Assembly (NCBI GenBank): GCA_017590115.1
Contig: JAGGNK010008892.1
Location: 4,285,383-4,349,382, forward strand
Origin: Montifringilla adamsi
Taxonomy: Eukaryota; Chordata; Aves; Passeriformes; Passeridae
Direction of reading: 5' to 3'
DNA length: 64,000 nt
A program made the position numbers and the translations under genes. Of this stretch, positions 52,967-62,046 are shown piece by piece. A model generated the notes under the pieces. That model ran no database searches. It saw nothing but the letters and a program-made list of their open reading frames with translations, and was not told where the DNA came from. Position 1 is the first letter of the stretch; each line of letters begins with the position of its first letter.

Positions 52967-53086
52967 GCAAAGGACCTGAAACTCTTTATGCTGGGCAGAA
53001 ACTCAATGACAACGAGTGGCACACTGTCCGGGTGGTGCGGCGAGGAAAGAGCCTCAAGCTCATCGTGGATGATGATGTTGCTGAGG
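52967..53086 (+). CDS. NRXN3: NRXN3 exon A (partial LNS4, just after splice site 3)
   Basis: This is an internal coding exon of 120 nt, flanked by a pyrimidine-rich tract ending in CCCAG and by the donor GTAAGT. It enters and leaves in phase 1. The frame reads [20 protein letters not shown] and continues with [18 protein letters not shown]. The core [19 protein letters not shown] is typical of the fourth LNS (laminin-neurexin-sex hormone binding globulin) domain of alpha-neurexins, presynaptic adhesion receptors that bind postsynaptic partners. DDDVAEG together with the next exon's TMVGD fits neurexin-3; neurexin-1 has a different sequence here, as I recall it. The first codon is split, so the alternative splice site 3 (SS3) cassette, when used, joins directly upstream. 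One residue, Ile in KLIVDD, is Thr in the mammalian proteins I remember. The exon is specific to alpha transcripts. Confidence 0.96.
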
Positions 53087-54069
53087 GTAAGTGTGGTGTG
53101 TCAGTGCTTTTTGATCACAGTATCTCTTCATAGTCTTTGCCATTATGCTCCTTCTCCCTGTTCTGTGTATCTCTCCCCCCACCCCTTCCTGTTACCAATC
53201 ATGTATTAGTTAGTGTTACAATGTTGAAAATGAATATTCAAGTCTGAGGAGCTTCTTAGCCAGCACCAGAAATTTCTGTGACAACTGTAATGATCTGAGA
53301 TACAGGTTTAGGGGACAGATAAGCTTGCACTTATCTCAGACTGTAGAGGGCTCAGCAGAAGTGTTTCTTGGTCCACAGGCTCTTTCTGAGGTAGGCTGAA
53401 CACACTCCATTCCTGAGTTGCACATGTGATGGTTTCCAATGCTGTGGAATCAAGGCCAAGGCTCTCTGGACTCTTCCTCTGCACAAACTTTTCCTTGATG
53501 ATAAACCTGCATGAAGTACATGTTGGTTTTTTTTTTTTTGTTGTTGTTTTATTTTGTTTTTTTTTTTTTTTTTTTAATTTTATTTCCCAAGTTCTTGTGT
53601 GCATGGTTCAGAGCCATCCAGAAGAAAAAGTAAATAAAGCAGTTGTCTCAGCTTTGATTTAGAGTTAGGGAGGATCCTGGCTTGACAAAGCATGTCAGTC
53701 CTTTTTGTTTTCCTCCTTGATTTAAAAAAAAAAAAAAAAATCTGCATTTTCAGACAGCTTTTTGAGCTCCTACTTCTTTTTGCAGAGAAATGTAGTTCAA
53801 GGGAGGAAAGAGATGATCAGTCAGGAAAGTTGGTGTGTCCCAGGTGAAGATTTGTATTGAAATGATCAAAGTACTCCAGATTGACCCTTTTTTAATTGCA
53901 GAATTTTAGAGATTATACTTTTCATGTCCATTTCTCCATGACTGCATGAGCCAGAAACCTATCTTTCTTTTCTTTTGGAGGTCTGAAATTCTCATATTTC
54001 TATATAACTTTAGGAACTGAGCTTTTGAGAAAAAGTTCAGCAGTCTGGAGGCTGATGATAAAAAAAAAA

Positions 54070-54182
54070 CCAACAACAACCACCAACAAAAAAACCCCAA
54101 ACCAAAACAAAAAAATAAAAAACAACCAACAACAACCACCAATAAAAAAACCCCAAACCAAAACAAAAAAAATAAAAAACAA
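54070..54182. repeat. A/C-rich two-copy minisatellite, period 56
   Basis: CCAACAACAACCACCAA begins at 54070 and again at 54126, followed each time by runs of A with CCCCAAACCAAAAC. The copies are nearly identical. One strand carries almost no G or T over the whole tract. Confidence 0.9.
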
Positions 54183-54722
54183 AACCAGGAACCCTGGATA
54201 CCAAACTGACACAGGTAGAATTGTTAGTTGACACCCATGCTGGTTTGCCAAAAAGCTGAAATCCTCTTTTCTGAATAGCTTCTATTCAGAATGCAACTAG
54301 GAGTAAGGGCTGACACGCATAGTGCCAGAACACTATAACCTATTTCTGAAGAAAAAATATTTTTTTCTGTATGAATGTGAATTATTTTAAATATTGTGGT
54401 AATTTAGATAATTTGGAAAGCCAGGAGCCAGAAATCTGAAATAGGCCCAAAGAAGTCGGCTAACAGGAAAATGGTTTGAAATAAGTTTCTCTCTGAAATA
54501 AATATGTGCTGTCCTACATAGGCTGTGATTTTGCAAGAGAGAACAAGAAACACGCAAGAAAAATCATTCCCTCTCCTTGCTGGAAATCAGCCTTGGTGGT
54601 GGCTTGGTCAAAATTAGCTTATAGGAAAAATGAATTTTATTTAAGCGGGAACTTAAACACTTCATCCCAATTACTTCTAAATTTGAGAACAATTCTTCTG
54701 GATCTGCTTTTTTTAGGAAGCA

Positions 54723-54736
54723 CCACGAGGTGGCAC
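54723..54736 (+). promoter_or_regulatory. CTCF-like motif, strong match
   Basis: CCACGAGGTGGCAC agrees with 13 of 14 positions of the CTCF consensus CCASYAGRKGGCRS; only the G at the fifth position departs. It is 1.6 kb downstream of exon A. Binding is inferred, not shown. Confidence 0.45.
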
Positions 54737-55208
54737 TCTCTGCATTGCCGAATCGATCCCCCAAAGCCATCTGTTCTGGAAGTCTTTTTCACGAAGCTGA
54801 GTTTATAAATAATAATGATACAATCCTGCACTAAAATAGGATACGCATATGTACATGTATATGAATTACTTAATTAAAGATTCATTACAGCTAAAAATAT
54901 CTGTTAAAAGAATGCCATCATGGCAAAGTCAGGAGTCAGAAAAGCCAGAGTTAAGATTTTTTGTGCAATCTGCATCCCACTTCCTTGGGCAGATGATAAC
55001 AGTCTTCAGTGGTGTGGTCACATAGATTTTTCCACAGGATTCTTGCTGTCTTAAGCATAGATCAGAAGTCTAAATTAGGCCCCCAGTAAAAATAAACAGC
55101 CTGTTTGATTTCTGTCTTCATATTGCTTGTTTGGAACAATGCACAGCAGCTGAATTTTGCTCTAAATTTAGACTTTTTTTAAAATATATTTTTTAGTTTT
55201 TTTATTTT

Positions 55209-55220
55209 GTGTGTGTGTGT
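55209..55220. repeat. Short (TG)n microsatellite
   Basis: About six TG units within a T-rich stretch. Confidence 0.8.
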
Positions 55221-56991
55221 TGTAGACTACTCATCAATATGTTTGTACAGAACTAAGAAGCTTTAACTGGATTTATTCCCATGTCTATGTTATGTGAAGT
55301 GAATGGGCATGTTTTTCCCATTTTACAGGTTTGGGAACAAGGCACCAGAATAAAGTTGGATGTATTTGGTACCAATTTGCCATGTTCTTTTAGTCATTTT
55401 TATCAGAAAGATTCAGCATATCTGTAAATTACATCCTGTAAATTAGTTCAACCCTGCCTCTTGGGGAATTAGATGTAGACAATTAATGACCACCTATGAA
55501 AAATTTGTCATGAAGTGTCTGACTTGGTTTCCTGTAGAACATCTAAGGCAGAGCCAGAATCCAATTCTGGACAGCATTTTACTGTTTAATGCAAAGGTTC
55601 ACAAAACCTTTGTCCCACATTCCTCCTGACCTCAGAACGGATGTCAGAGCATCAGTGGCAGATGCGACACAAATACAGCAGATATGTTCCTCTCTATGAC
55701 ATCTTCCTAGCACCCAAATACCACAGTGGAGCCTGGAATTTTTTCTGTCTGCTACCACTTGAACTTGAGAGCTTCTGATTGCTGTAGTAAGTACAGAACT
55801 CTATAGAGCACAGTGGGGAACTAGAGGTGAACTCTGCAGGTGGGGCTGATAGCTAATGAGATCAGAAAATACTGGATTGCACTCCATGATTTCCTAGGAA
55901 ATTACATCTCTGTCCTGATTCTGATCTTGTATTGCCACGTCCTTTGCAGATTTTCACTGAAGTACTCCTGACTTCCTACAGTACTGCCTCTAGAACTACT
56001 TTTTTTTAATTAAGCCAGCCCCAGTTTTCTCATTTTTCACCTTTTCTAAGATTCTGGGCTCACCTCCTCCAAACTTCCTCACTACATTTTTAATGCCCCC
56101 TATATTTGGGCTCCCTGTCCCAGCGTACTCCAGATTCCCCAGTCTTGACTTTTTCCTTTTACGCAGGCTACAATTGCCTTGTATTTTTTTAAGTGTAAAA
56201 GAAAAAAGGAGGAGTTTTCTTGCCTTTGAGACCTGACATCTCTTAATTTTATTGTTCTAATTTTTTGAAGTAAAGAAGCAGGATTTTTTTTTTCAGTGTC
56301 TTTTATAATTTTAAGAAAATACACTTCTGGTCTGGAAAAAACATAAACTTTTTAACATTGAAACTGTAAGGATCACAGTAGTGGAAGTGAGAAAGCTGTC
56401 TAAACAAATTTCCCCATGTACTATTTCAATTTTTGCAAACTTCAATTTTTCAAACTAAAATAATATTAGTTCTGGTAAAGAACTGTTTCAGGGTTTAAAA
56501 ACATTTGCATTGGTGCTGACAGTTGATTTTTGAAATAGTCAGAAATTTGTGACATTTGTGAAATTTTGCCTTCAGCTGCTGTTAAGTTTGATCAGCTGTG
56601 TCTGCTTGGACTGAAGTTTTCCATGGTCTTTGTATAATTGCGTACACATTTAGATCCACTGTTAAAACTTAGAATAAGTGAAAAAGGTGAATTGCTTCAT
56701 ATAAGATTTTTTTCTTCATATTTCAAGTAGATAGCTAAAAATAATTAATAATAACCTATGTTTACTTGCTGTCTTGAAATAAAATTTGGTCATATTTGAG
56801 CAAAGCATAAACTGAAAAACTGCAGTTTGTACATGACCGTGAGAGGTGAGTTAGAAATATTTCAGAGTTTCCAGAATCTCTAAGGAAGAAAATGACCATC
56901 AGTTCATATAATCTGACGCTCTGCACTACAAGCCAGGATGTGTCATCCGCGTCTTTATAAGTGTTTTCAGGTTTTGTTCTATCCCCAACAG

Positions 56992-57155
56992 GAAAAAAAA
57001 AAAAAAAAAACCCAGCTACAACTTGTAGGAAAAGTCTTGAAAGGACTACTGTTTTTTGGTGGGGTTTTTTGGTGTTTTTTTGGTGGTGATTTGTTTTTGT
57101 TTTGGTGTGGGGTGATTTTTTTTTTTTTGTTTTTGTTTTTGGTTTTGTTTTTTAA
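56992..57155. repeat. A-run and T/G-rich low-complexity patch
   Basis: A run of about 18 A residues (56993-57010) is followed 40 bases later by about 110 bases of T with G clusters (GGTGGGGTTTTTTGGTG and similar). The composition resembles the complement of the A/C-rich minisatellite at 54.1 kb, though no direct copy is visible. Confidence 0.75.
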
Positions 57156-57829
57156 TGCCTGGAAACTCTTATGGTGAGAAATGCTAGGAGACTTCAGGAG
57201 ACAGCACAGAATACGAGAAAGCTTATAAGCCCCATTTGGTATAACCTAGGGGAATTGGAGGAGTTTGTTCTGGGTTCAGCCATGGTGATTGGTGTGATTC
57301 CTAGGTATAACCCCAATGACTGACAAATATCTCTTGCAGTGACTGGCTGGGAGTTGTGTAGATATGCTTGCTGCCAGCAGATGCAGTCAAGCAAGATACT
57401 GTTGCTAAATTTTGTCTGTCTGTAGCATACTGGAAATATTTATTCTGGTCTTTATCCAGTCGTCAAATTTCACAAAACTAGTGTGAGTTTAAATATCTTT
57501 GTTCCCTCTGGATTTTAAACCTAGTGAATTTTTTTTAAAATGTTATGAGAGGGACCAACAGGTAGTGTGGCTGTTTTCTTTGGAAAACCTTCTAAAAGAG
57601 AGGACTGTGCAGTGACTATAATTATGGACAAATCACACTTGACTTGCAGAAAATGAATTTAATTTACTGCCAATTAGAGTTGGATGGTGAGAAACAAAGA
57701 CAAGAAAATAGAACAGTGTCTGCCACCCTCTTTTATTAGATTTGCTCCTCCAGACCTCTCCTAGCTGCCTCCACTAGGCAGAGAATGGGATTGGAGAATG
57801 GTGGCTGGGCTCAATAATTGATAAATAAA

Positions 57830-58400
57830 ATGTTTATTATGTAACAGCTCGTCTGACACTCCTTCCTCCTCACACTTCTGTCCTGCTCCAGTGTGGGTCC
57901 TAGCCATGGAATGCAGTCCTTCATGAAGTGCTCTATCATGGGTGGTCTCCATAGGCTTTCAGGAAAACCTTCTCCAGTGTAGGCTCTCCAGGGTCTGCAG
58001 TTCCTTCAGGAAATACCCACCTGCTCTAGCACAAGAGTACTCCATGAGTTGCAGTCTAGTTGTCTGTACCACTGTGATCTTCTTTGTGGATGATGGAGAA
58101 TTTCCACTCTGGCACCTGAAATGCCCCCTCCCTCTTTTCAATCCTTGATGTTCATAGGAGTTTGAGTTGTTTTGGGTTTTTTTCCCCTTTTTTTCTTGTG
58201 GGTAGCATTATGTCCTTTCTTACATGTTTTCTCCCAGGTACCGCTGTCTTGTCCAAGGGGCTCAGCTGTGTCCTGTGGTGGGTGGATTGGAGCCATTTGG
58301 AACTGGCCATTTCAGGCATGGGCTAGCCCTGGCCTCTCCTCACTAAGGCTGCCCTGCAGCCACCACACAGCCAACACCATGCTCCATAAACCCAAGGAGA
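57830..58400. mobile_element. Avian ERV-derived interspersed repeat
   Basis: In order, the plus strand has GTAACAGCTCGTCTGACACT, CCTTCCTCCTCACACTTCTG, several short CTCCAGTGT-type repeats, GTCCTTCATGAAGTGCTC, TCCTTCAGGAAATACCCACC, then TTTTTTTCCCC and finally TGGAGCCATTTGGAACTGGC with CACCATGCTCCATAAACCC. I recognise this order from a common retrovirus-like repeat of songbird genomes. Its strand and its exact class (LTR or internal region) are not certain. Parts of the usual element are missing, so this copy is deleted and inactive. Confidence 0.7.
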
Positions 58401-59426
58401 ACTGCAGAAAATTTCATGAGAGAAAAAATAATGGCTTATATGTAGCAGAATTTGAATAGTGGTTGTACAGTGAATGATAGGAAAACACTTAAGTTCTTCT
58501 TATTTCATTCATTCCTGTTTACAAAATGGACCAAGGCCCATGTAGAAAAATACCTTGCACATGTGACCAAATAATGAAAACTACCTTAATGAAGAACTAT
58601 GGAGGGCTAAAATAAGATTGGCTGAAAGGGTTTTCATTCTCATGTTGCCCAACTTGTCTTTATAGCATAATGTTCTATTTCATCTGTCTGTGTGGGTTCT
58701 GTGTCTGCACTGGTGCCTAGCACACTTAGTGAAACATTTAAATATGCTGTATGAGGAGTCTGACAGTAGTATTTGGTATGCTGAATAGCTTGGATATTTT
58801 GAGAGGTTAAAGTCTTGTCATGATGCGGTAAATAGCCCCAGTGGTAGGTTGATTATTTAAATAGATGGAGGGCTTTTTACCTGTTGCATTTTTGTGTGTT
58901 TCCCTCCTGCCATGCTCTTAAACTAAGAGGAATAACATCAGGCACAAGAAGAGAACAAAGGACTAAATATCAGCAATTTTGTGATTGTTGTCACTTCTCT
59001 CACTGCTCTGTTTATATTAATCTATGTTTAACAAGTGTTTTCAGGAGATGCACTTGGAAAAGTTGTTTCAGAAGTGTTCGAGTTGTTTGGCAGATGGTCT
59101 GCTGCATCAAATAGATCACCCTCAGCTTTTAGGGAGATGCCTGATCCTGTTCACAGACTAAGTCTGTGAAGCACAGGGAAAAGGACCGAGCTTGCTGCCC
59201 ATTGCCCTTTAGGGGCCTGTCTTTTCTGTCAGGTTTTGGAAACTGCTAGACTCACACATCTCCACCAAGCCTCTTCTCCAAGATTCTGTACATCCTTTCT
59301 TACGCAAGCTACTGAACAGTGGTTGGATAGGATTTAGTTCTGCTATCAGTCTGGAAACTGGAGTGTGAAGGGCTCTATATAACCTGTTGCTGATCCCCAG
59401 TATTCCTCCTTATTTCTGTCCTTCAG

Positions 59427-59808
59427 GCACAATGGTTGGTGATCATACCCGCTTGGAGTTCCACAACATCGAGACAGGGATCATGACGGAGAAGCGGTAC
59501 ATCTCCGTCATCCCCTCCAGCTTCATTGGCCATCTGCAGAGCCTCATGTTCAACGGGATGCTCTACATTGACCTGTGCAAGAACGGGGACATTGATTACT
59601 GCGAGCTGAAGGCACGCTTTGGGCTCCGCAACATTATAGCTGACCCTGTGACATTCAAGACTAAGAGCAGCTACTTGAGCTTGGCCACCTTGCAGGCTTA
59701 TACATCCATGCACCTCTTCTTTCAGTTCAAGACCACCTCAGCTGATGGTTTCATCCTCTTTAACAGTGGTGATGGCAATGACTTTATCGCAGTTGAACTA
59801 GTTAAGGG
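59427..59808 (+). CDS. NRXN3: NRXN3 exon B (end of LNS4 and start of LNS5)
   Basis: This internal coding exon of 382 nt has the acceptor CTTCAG and the donor GTAAGT. It enters in phase 1 and leaves in phase 2. The first 60 or so residues finish LNS4: [18 protein letters not shown] near the start, then [11 protein letters not shown], then two cysteines in [15 protein letters not shown] that are likely to be disulfide-bonded, as in other LNS domains. The rest begins LNS5 with [38 protein letters not shown] and [16 protein letters not shown]. The single exon spanning the LNS4-LNS5 junction and its 382-nt size match the neurexin exon layout I recall. [11 protein letters not shown] and the TEKRYIS stretch favour neurexin-3 over neurexin-1. 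Codon use is markedly richer in G and C than the surrounding intron. There are no stops or frame breaks. Confidence 0.98.
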
Positions 59809-61180
59809 GTAAGTGGCTTTCTGTTGTTTTCTACCAGCTTATTTATAAATAAATTACTTATAGGTGAGCTTAAAACGCTTACATGAAGAGAAGTTCACCT
59901 GATAATCATGTTTTCTCTGCTGAGCTGTAAGACAAAGTGTTTAAATGAAGACACTGAAGCCTAAGACTCCTGATTTTATCACTGACTTCCTTCTGTGGCT
60001 GTGGGAGGGACATTTTTGCAGTGTGCAACATTAGTATTTTAAGTCGTTGGGACATAGTTAGACTAATGTTTTGTCGTGTCAACCTCGCAGATTAGCACAG
60101 AGGAGGAGATATGCTGAGGGCTCTGTATGTCTCTTTTTCCCCACTCCCTCCCCCCTTTTTTTTTTCCATTGTAATACTTGTTTTTCTGCCATCTCCAGTG
60201 AAGGAAAAAGAAAAAGCATATGGGCTGCTGAATTTGTACTTCTGCTGGTGATGCTTGATGAAAAGCGAACTCAGCTTCCTTTTGAGCTGCTGTATTTTTT
60301 TCTGAAGACCTATAGCTCATAAAAAAAAATTGCTTTGTTAGCTGAACAAATTTTGATCTCTGATTTAGTCATGGTAGACATGTTTTCCACAGTTTACTAG
60401 TCCTGTTTATTTCAGTTCAATCTGTTTTGTTTTTGGCTTTGCACATACTTCTGTAAGTGGGACATTGAGTAATAAAAAAAGGAACAGTCATGATCTCCTG
60501 GTGCTCTGTTGAGAGTAGAATTTTGTTGTCTTTTTTCTTCTTTTTCCTTTTGTGAGTAGAATACTTCTCTTCCATCCTCAGGTGGATTTCTGTGTTTGAA
60601 CTATATAAATAATTCAGGGTAACATTCCCATGACTTCAGTCTTTGTTAGGGTCTCTATTTTTGCCAAAAGCTTTGCTAATTGTTTTTCAGCTGTTTGAAT
60701 AAGTCTAGGATCTCATGAGAATTTTAGTACAATATTTCAAGTGAGTTTGCTAATTAACTTCTTATGGGAGTTATTCAAAACTCAGAATTAACTTGGGGAA
60801 TATATGCCCCAAATAAGCATATCTAGTGTTGCTCCCCAGTACATTTATCAATATTACCAATTTAAAAAATATAATTATATGCACAGACAGTGTTTTTGTG
60901 GCTCTGAGAGAACTTTGTGAATAGGAGGAATGTTTTATGGTTAGAATCTGATTATTTGAAATGTTGTCATCTCAAAGTACTAATCCTTACACTTTGGTGG
61001 AAAGGAAACAACTATATCCTTTCAAAGCAGTGGCTAATATTTTGGCTTATTAGAACTTTCTAACCCTGAGATATTTCCCTTCATGACTTTTTAAAGTTAA
61101 TTTAACAGCTCTGGCTAGAATAAGGTTCAGCAATGCTGGATTTCTTCCAGAATATTAACCAGTTCTTGCTATATTTACAG
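59809..61180 (+). other. NRXN3 intron B-C (1372 nt)
   Basis: GTAAGT to TTACAG intron in phase 2. It is AT-rich, with a C/T run at 60146-60168. No repeat family or extra exon was seen. Confidence 0.93.
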
Positions 61181-61371
61181 GTATATACACTATGTGTTTG
61201 ACCTTGGAAACGGACCTAATGTTATCAAAGGCAACAGTGATCGTCCTCTGAATGACAACCAATGGCACAATGTTGTCATTACCAGAGATAACAGTAACAC
61301 ACACAGCTTAAAAGTGGACACTAAGGTGGTCACTCAGGTTATCAACGGTGCCAAAAATCTGGATCTTAAAG
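61181..61371 (+). CDS. NRXN3: NRXN3 exon C (middle of LNS5)
   Basis: This internal coding exon of 191 nt follows the acceptor TATTTACAG and ends at AAAG before GTAAAC, a slightly weak donor. It enters in phase 2 and leaves in phase 1. It encodes the central beta-sandwich of LNS5: [17 protein letters not shown], then [16 protein letters not shown], then [19 protein letters not shown]. The pattern LNDNQWHxVxxxRD recurs in LNS domains and resembles [13 protein letters not shown] in exon A. Its end, after NLDLK, is where I recall the alternative splice site 6 (SS6) insert joining in NRXN1 and NRXN3. The frame continues directly into the next exon as G-DLYIAG. The acceptor's pyrimidine tract is short and broken by A residues. 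Confidence 0.97.
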
Positions 61372-61872
61372 GTAAACTCTACAAGATTAACATATTCCCT
61401 CTTTGTTCTTGCAGGGCTGAACTAGTGAACAGGAAAAAGCTTGGAATAACTATGCATTACAGAACAGTAAATCTGGACTTTGCACATTTTGGCTTTCAAA
61501 TTCATTTATCTCTTTTTTGTTTGACAACTTATTGTAGCCAAATAGCTTGTCATATTTTGCTTTTTCAGAAATTGTCATTTTTCAGTTTTTCCTAGTTAAG
61601 TAGGAATGAGAACTGGGATTATGTAGAGGATTTTGTGGTGCGTTCTGTGTTTGGTTTTGTTTTTGTTTTGGTTGGTTGTTTAGATTTTGGGTTTGTTTTG
61701 TTTTTTTGTAGTAAAGGAAGCAGAAATAACTTCTTGCACAATGTGTTGCTCTCTTTTTAACTTTTTCTGAATGTGTGTTCACTTTGCTTTATTCATGTTT
61801 GGTAGCAAGAAAAGTGACTCTAGAAGGTGTGTAACCTCCTCCTCCTTGTACGTTTACCCCTCTCTGCTCTAG
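61372..61872 (+). other. NRXN3 intron C-D (501 nt)
   Basis: Phase-1 intron from GTAAAC to CTCTAG. It includes a T/G-rich patch at about 61645-61710 and the candidate microexon at 61806-61826. Other acceptor-like sites at 61414 and about 61711 lead quickly to stops or lack donors. Confidence 0.92.
61806..61826 (+). other. Possible 21-nt SS6 microexon of NRXN3
   Basis: The sequence from 61776 to 61805 is pyrimidine-rich and ends in TTTGGTAG. It is followed by 21 bases and then GTGTGT, which can serve as a donor. Spliced between exons C and D, these bases keep the frame and add seven residues, ARKVTLE, between NLDLK and GDLY. The position fits splice site 6, known from the LNS5 domain of NRXN1 and NRXN3. 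The weakness is spacing: the intron left before exon D would be only 46 nt, below the usual vertebrate minimum of about 60-70 nt. If only the upstream acceptor were used, without a second intron, translation would stop at 61832-61834. This is inference from sequence, not shown by transcript data. Confidence 0.4.
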
Positions 61873-62046
61873 GTGATCTCTACATTGCTGGCCTAGCTCA
61901 AGGCATGTATAGCAACCTCCCGAAGCTTGTGGCCTCACGTGATGGATTTCAGGGCTGTCTCGCATCTGTAGACCTGAACGGGCGTCTGCCTGACCTTATC
62001 AATGATGCTCTGCACCGCAGTGGGCAGATTGAGCGTGGATGTGAAG
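61873..62046 (+). CDS. NRXN3: NRXN3 exon D (end of LNS5, up to the EGF-C border)
   Basis: This internal coding exon of 174 nt has the acceptor CTGCTCTAG and the donor GTATGA, with phase 1 at both ends. It encodes [37 protein letters not shown] and finally [17 protein letters not shown]. The two cysteines, in FQGCLAS and ERGCEG, are the expected disulfide pair closing LNS5. The next exon, outside the window, should open with the third EGF-like repeat (EGF-C). [18 protein letters not shown] separates neurexin-3 from neurexin-1, which has a different loop. Its length equals that of the matching neurexin exon I recall. I saw no EGF-C coding sequence in the remaining 1954 bases. Confidence 0.97.

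Larger units (their letters stand above)
53087..59426 (+). other. NRXN3 intron A-B (6340 nt)
   Basis: GTAAGT to TTCAG intron joining exons A and B in phase 1. It contains T-rich and A-rich tracts (53531-53575 and about 53724-53740), an A/C-rich minisatellite (54070-54182), a strong CTCF-like motif (54723-54736), a (TG)n run (55209-55220), an A-run and T/G-rich patch (56992-57155) and an ERV-derived repeat (about 57830-58400). No additional coding exon was recognised. Confidence 0.9.

Noticed and set aside
52942..53133. Open frame longer than exon A on both sides
   Set aside because: The neurexin match and AG/GT borders limit coding to 52967-53086; the extra residues read through intron.
54000..54251. 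Hydrophobic minus-strand frame resembling membrane segments
   Set aside because: It is the translation of a T/G-rich minisatellite; the residues come from low-complexity DNA.
59423..59713. 96-codon minus-strand frame opposite exon B
   Set aside because: It is the shadow of a GC-rich coding exon on the other strand; the plus frame is a clear neurexin match.
61415..61480. GCAG acceptor after a T-rich stretch as an alternative SS6 exon
   Set aside because: The frame meets a stop within three codons and the intron before it would be about 43 nt.
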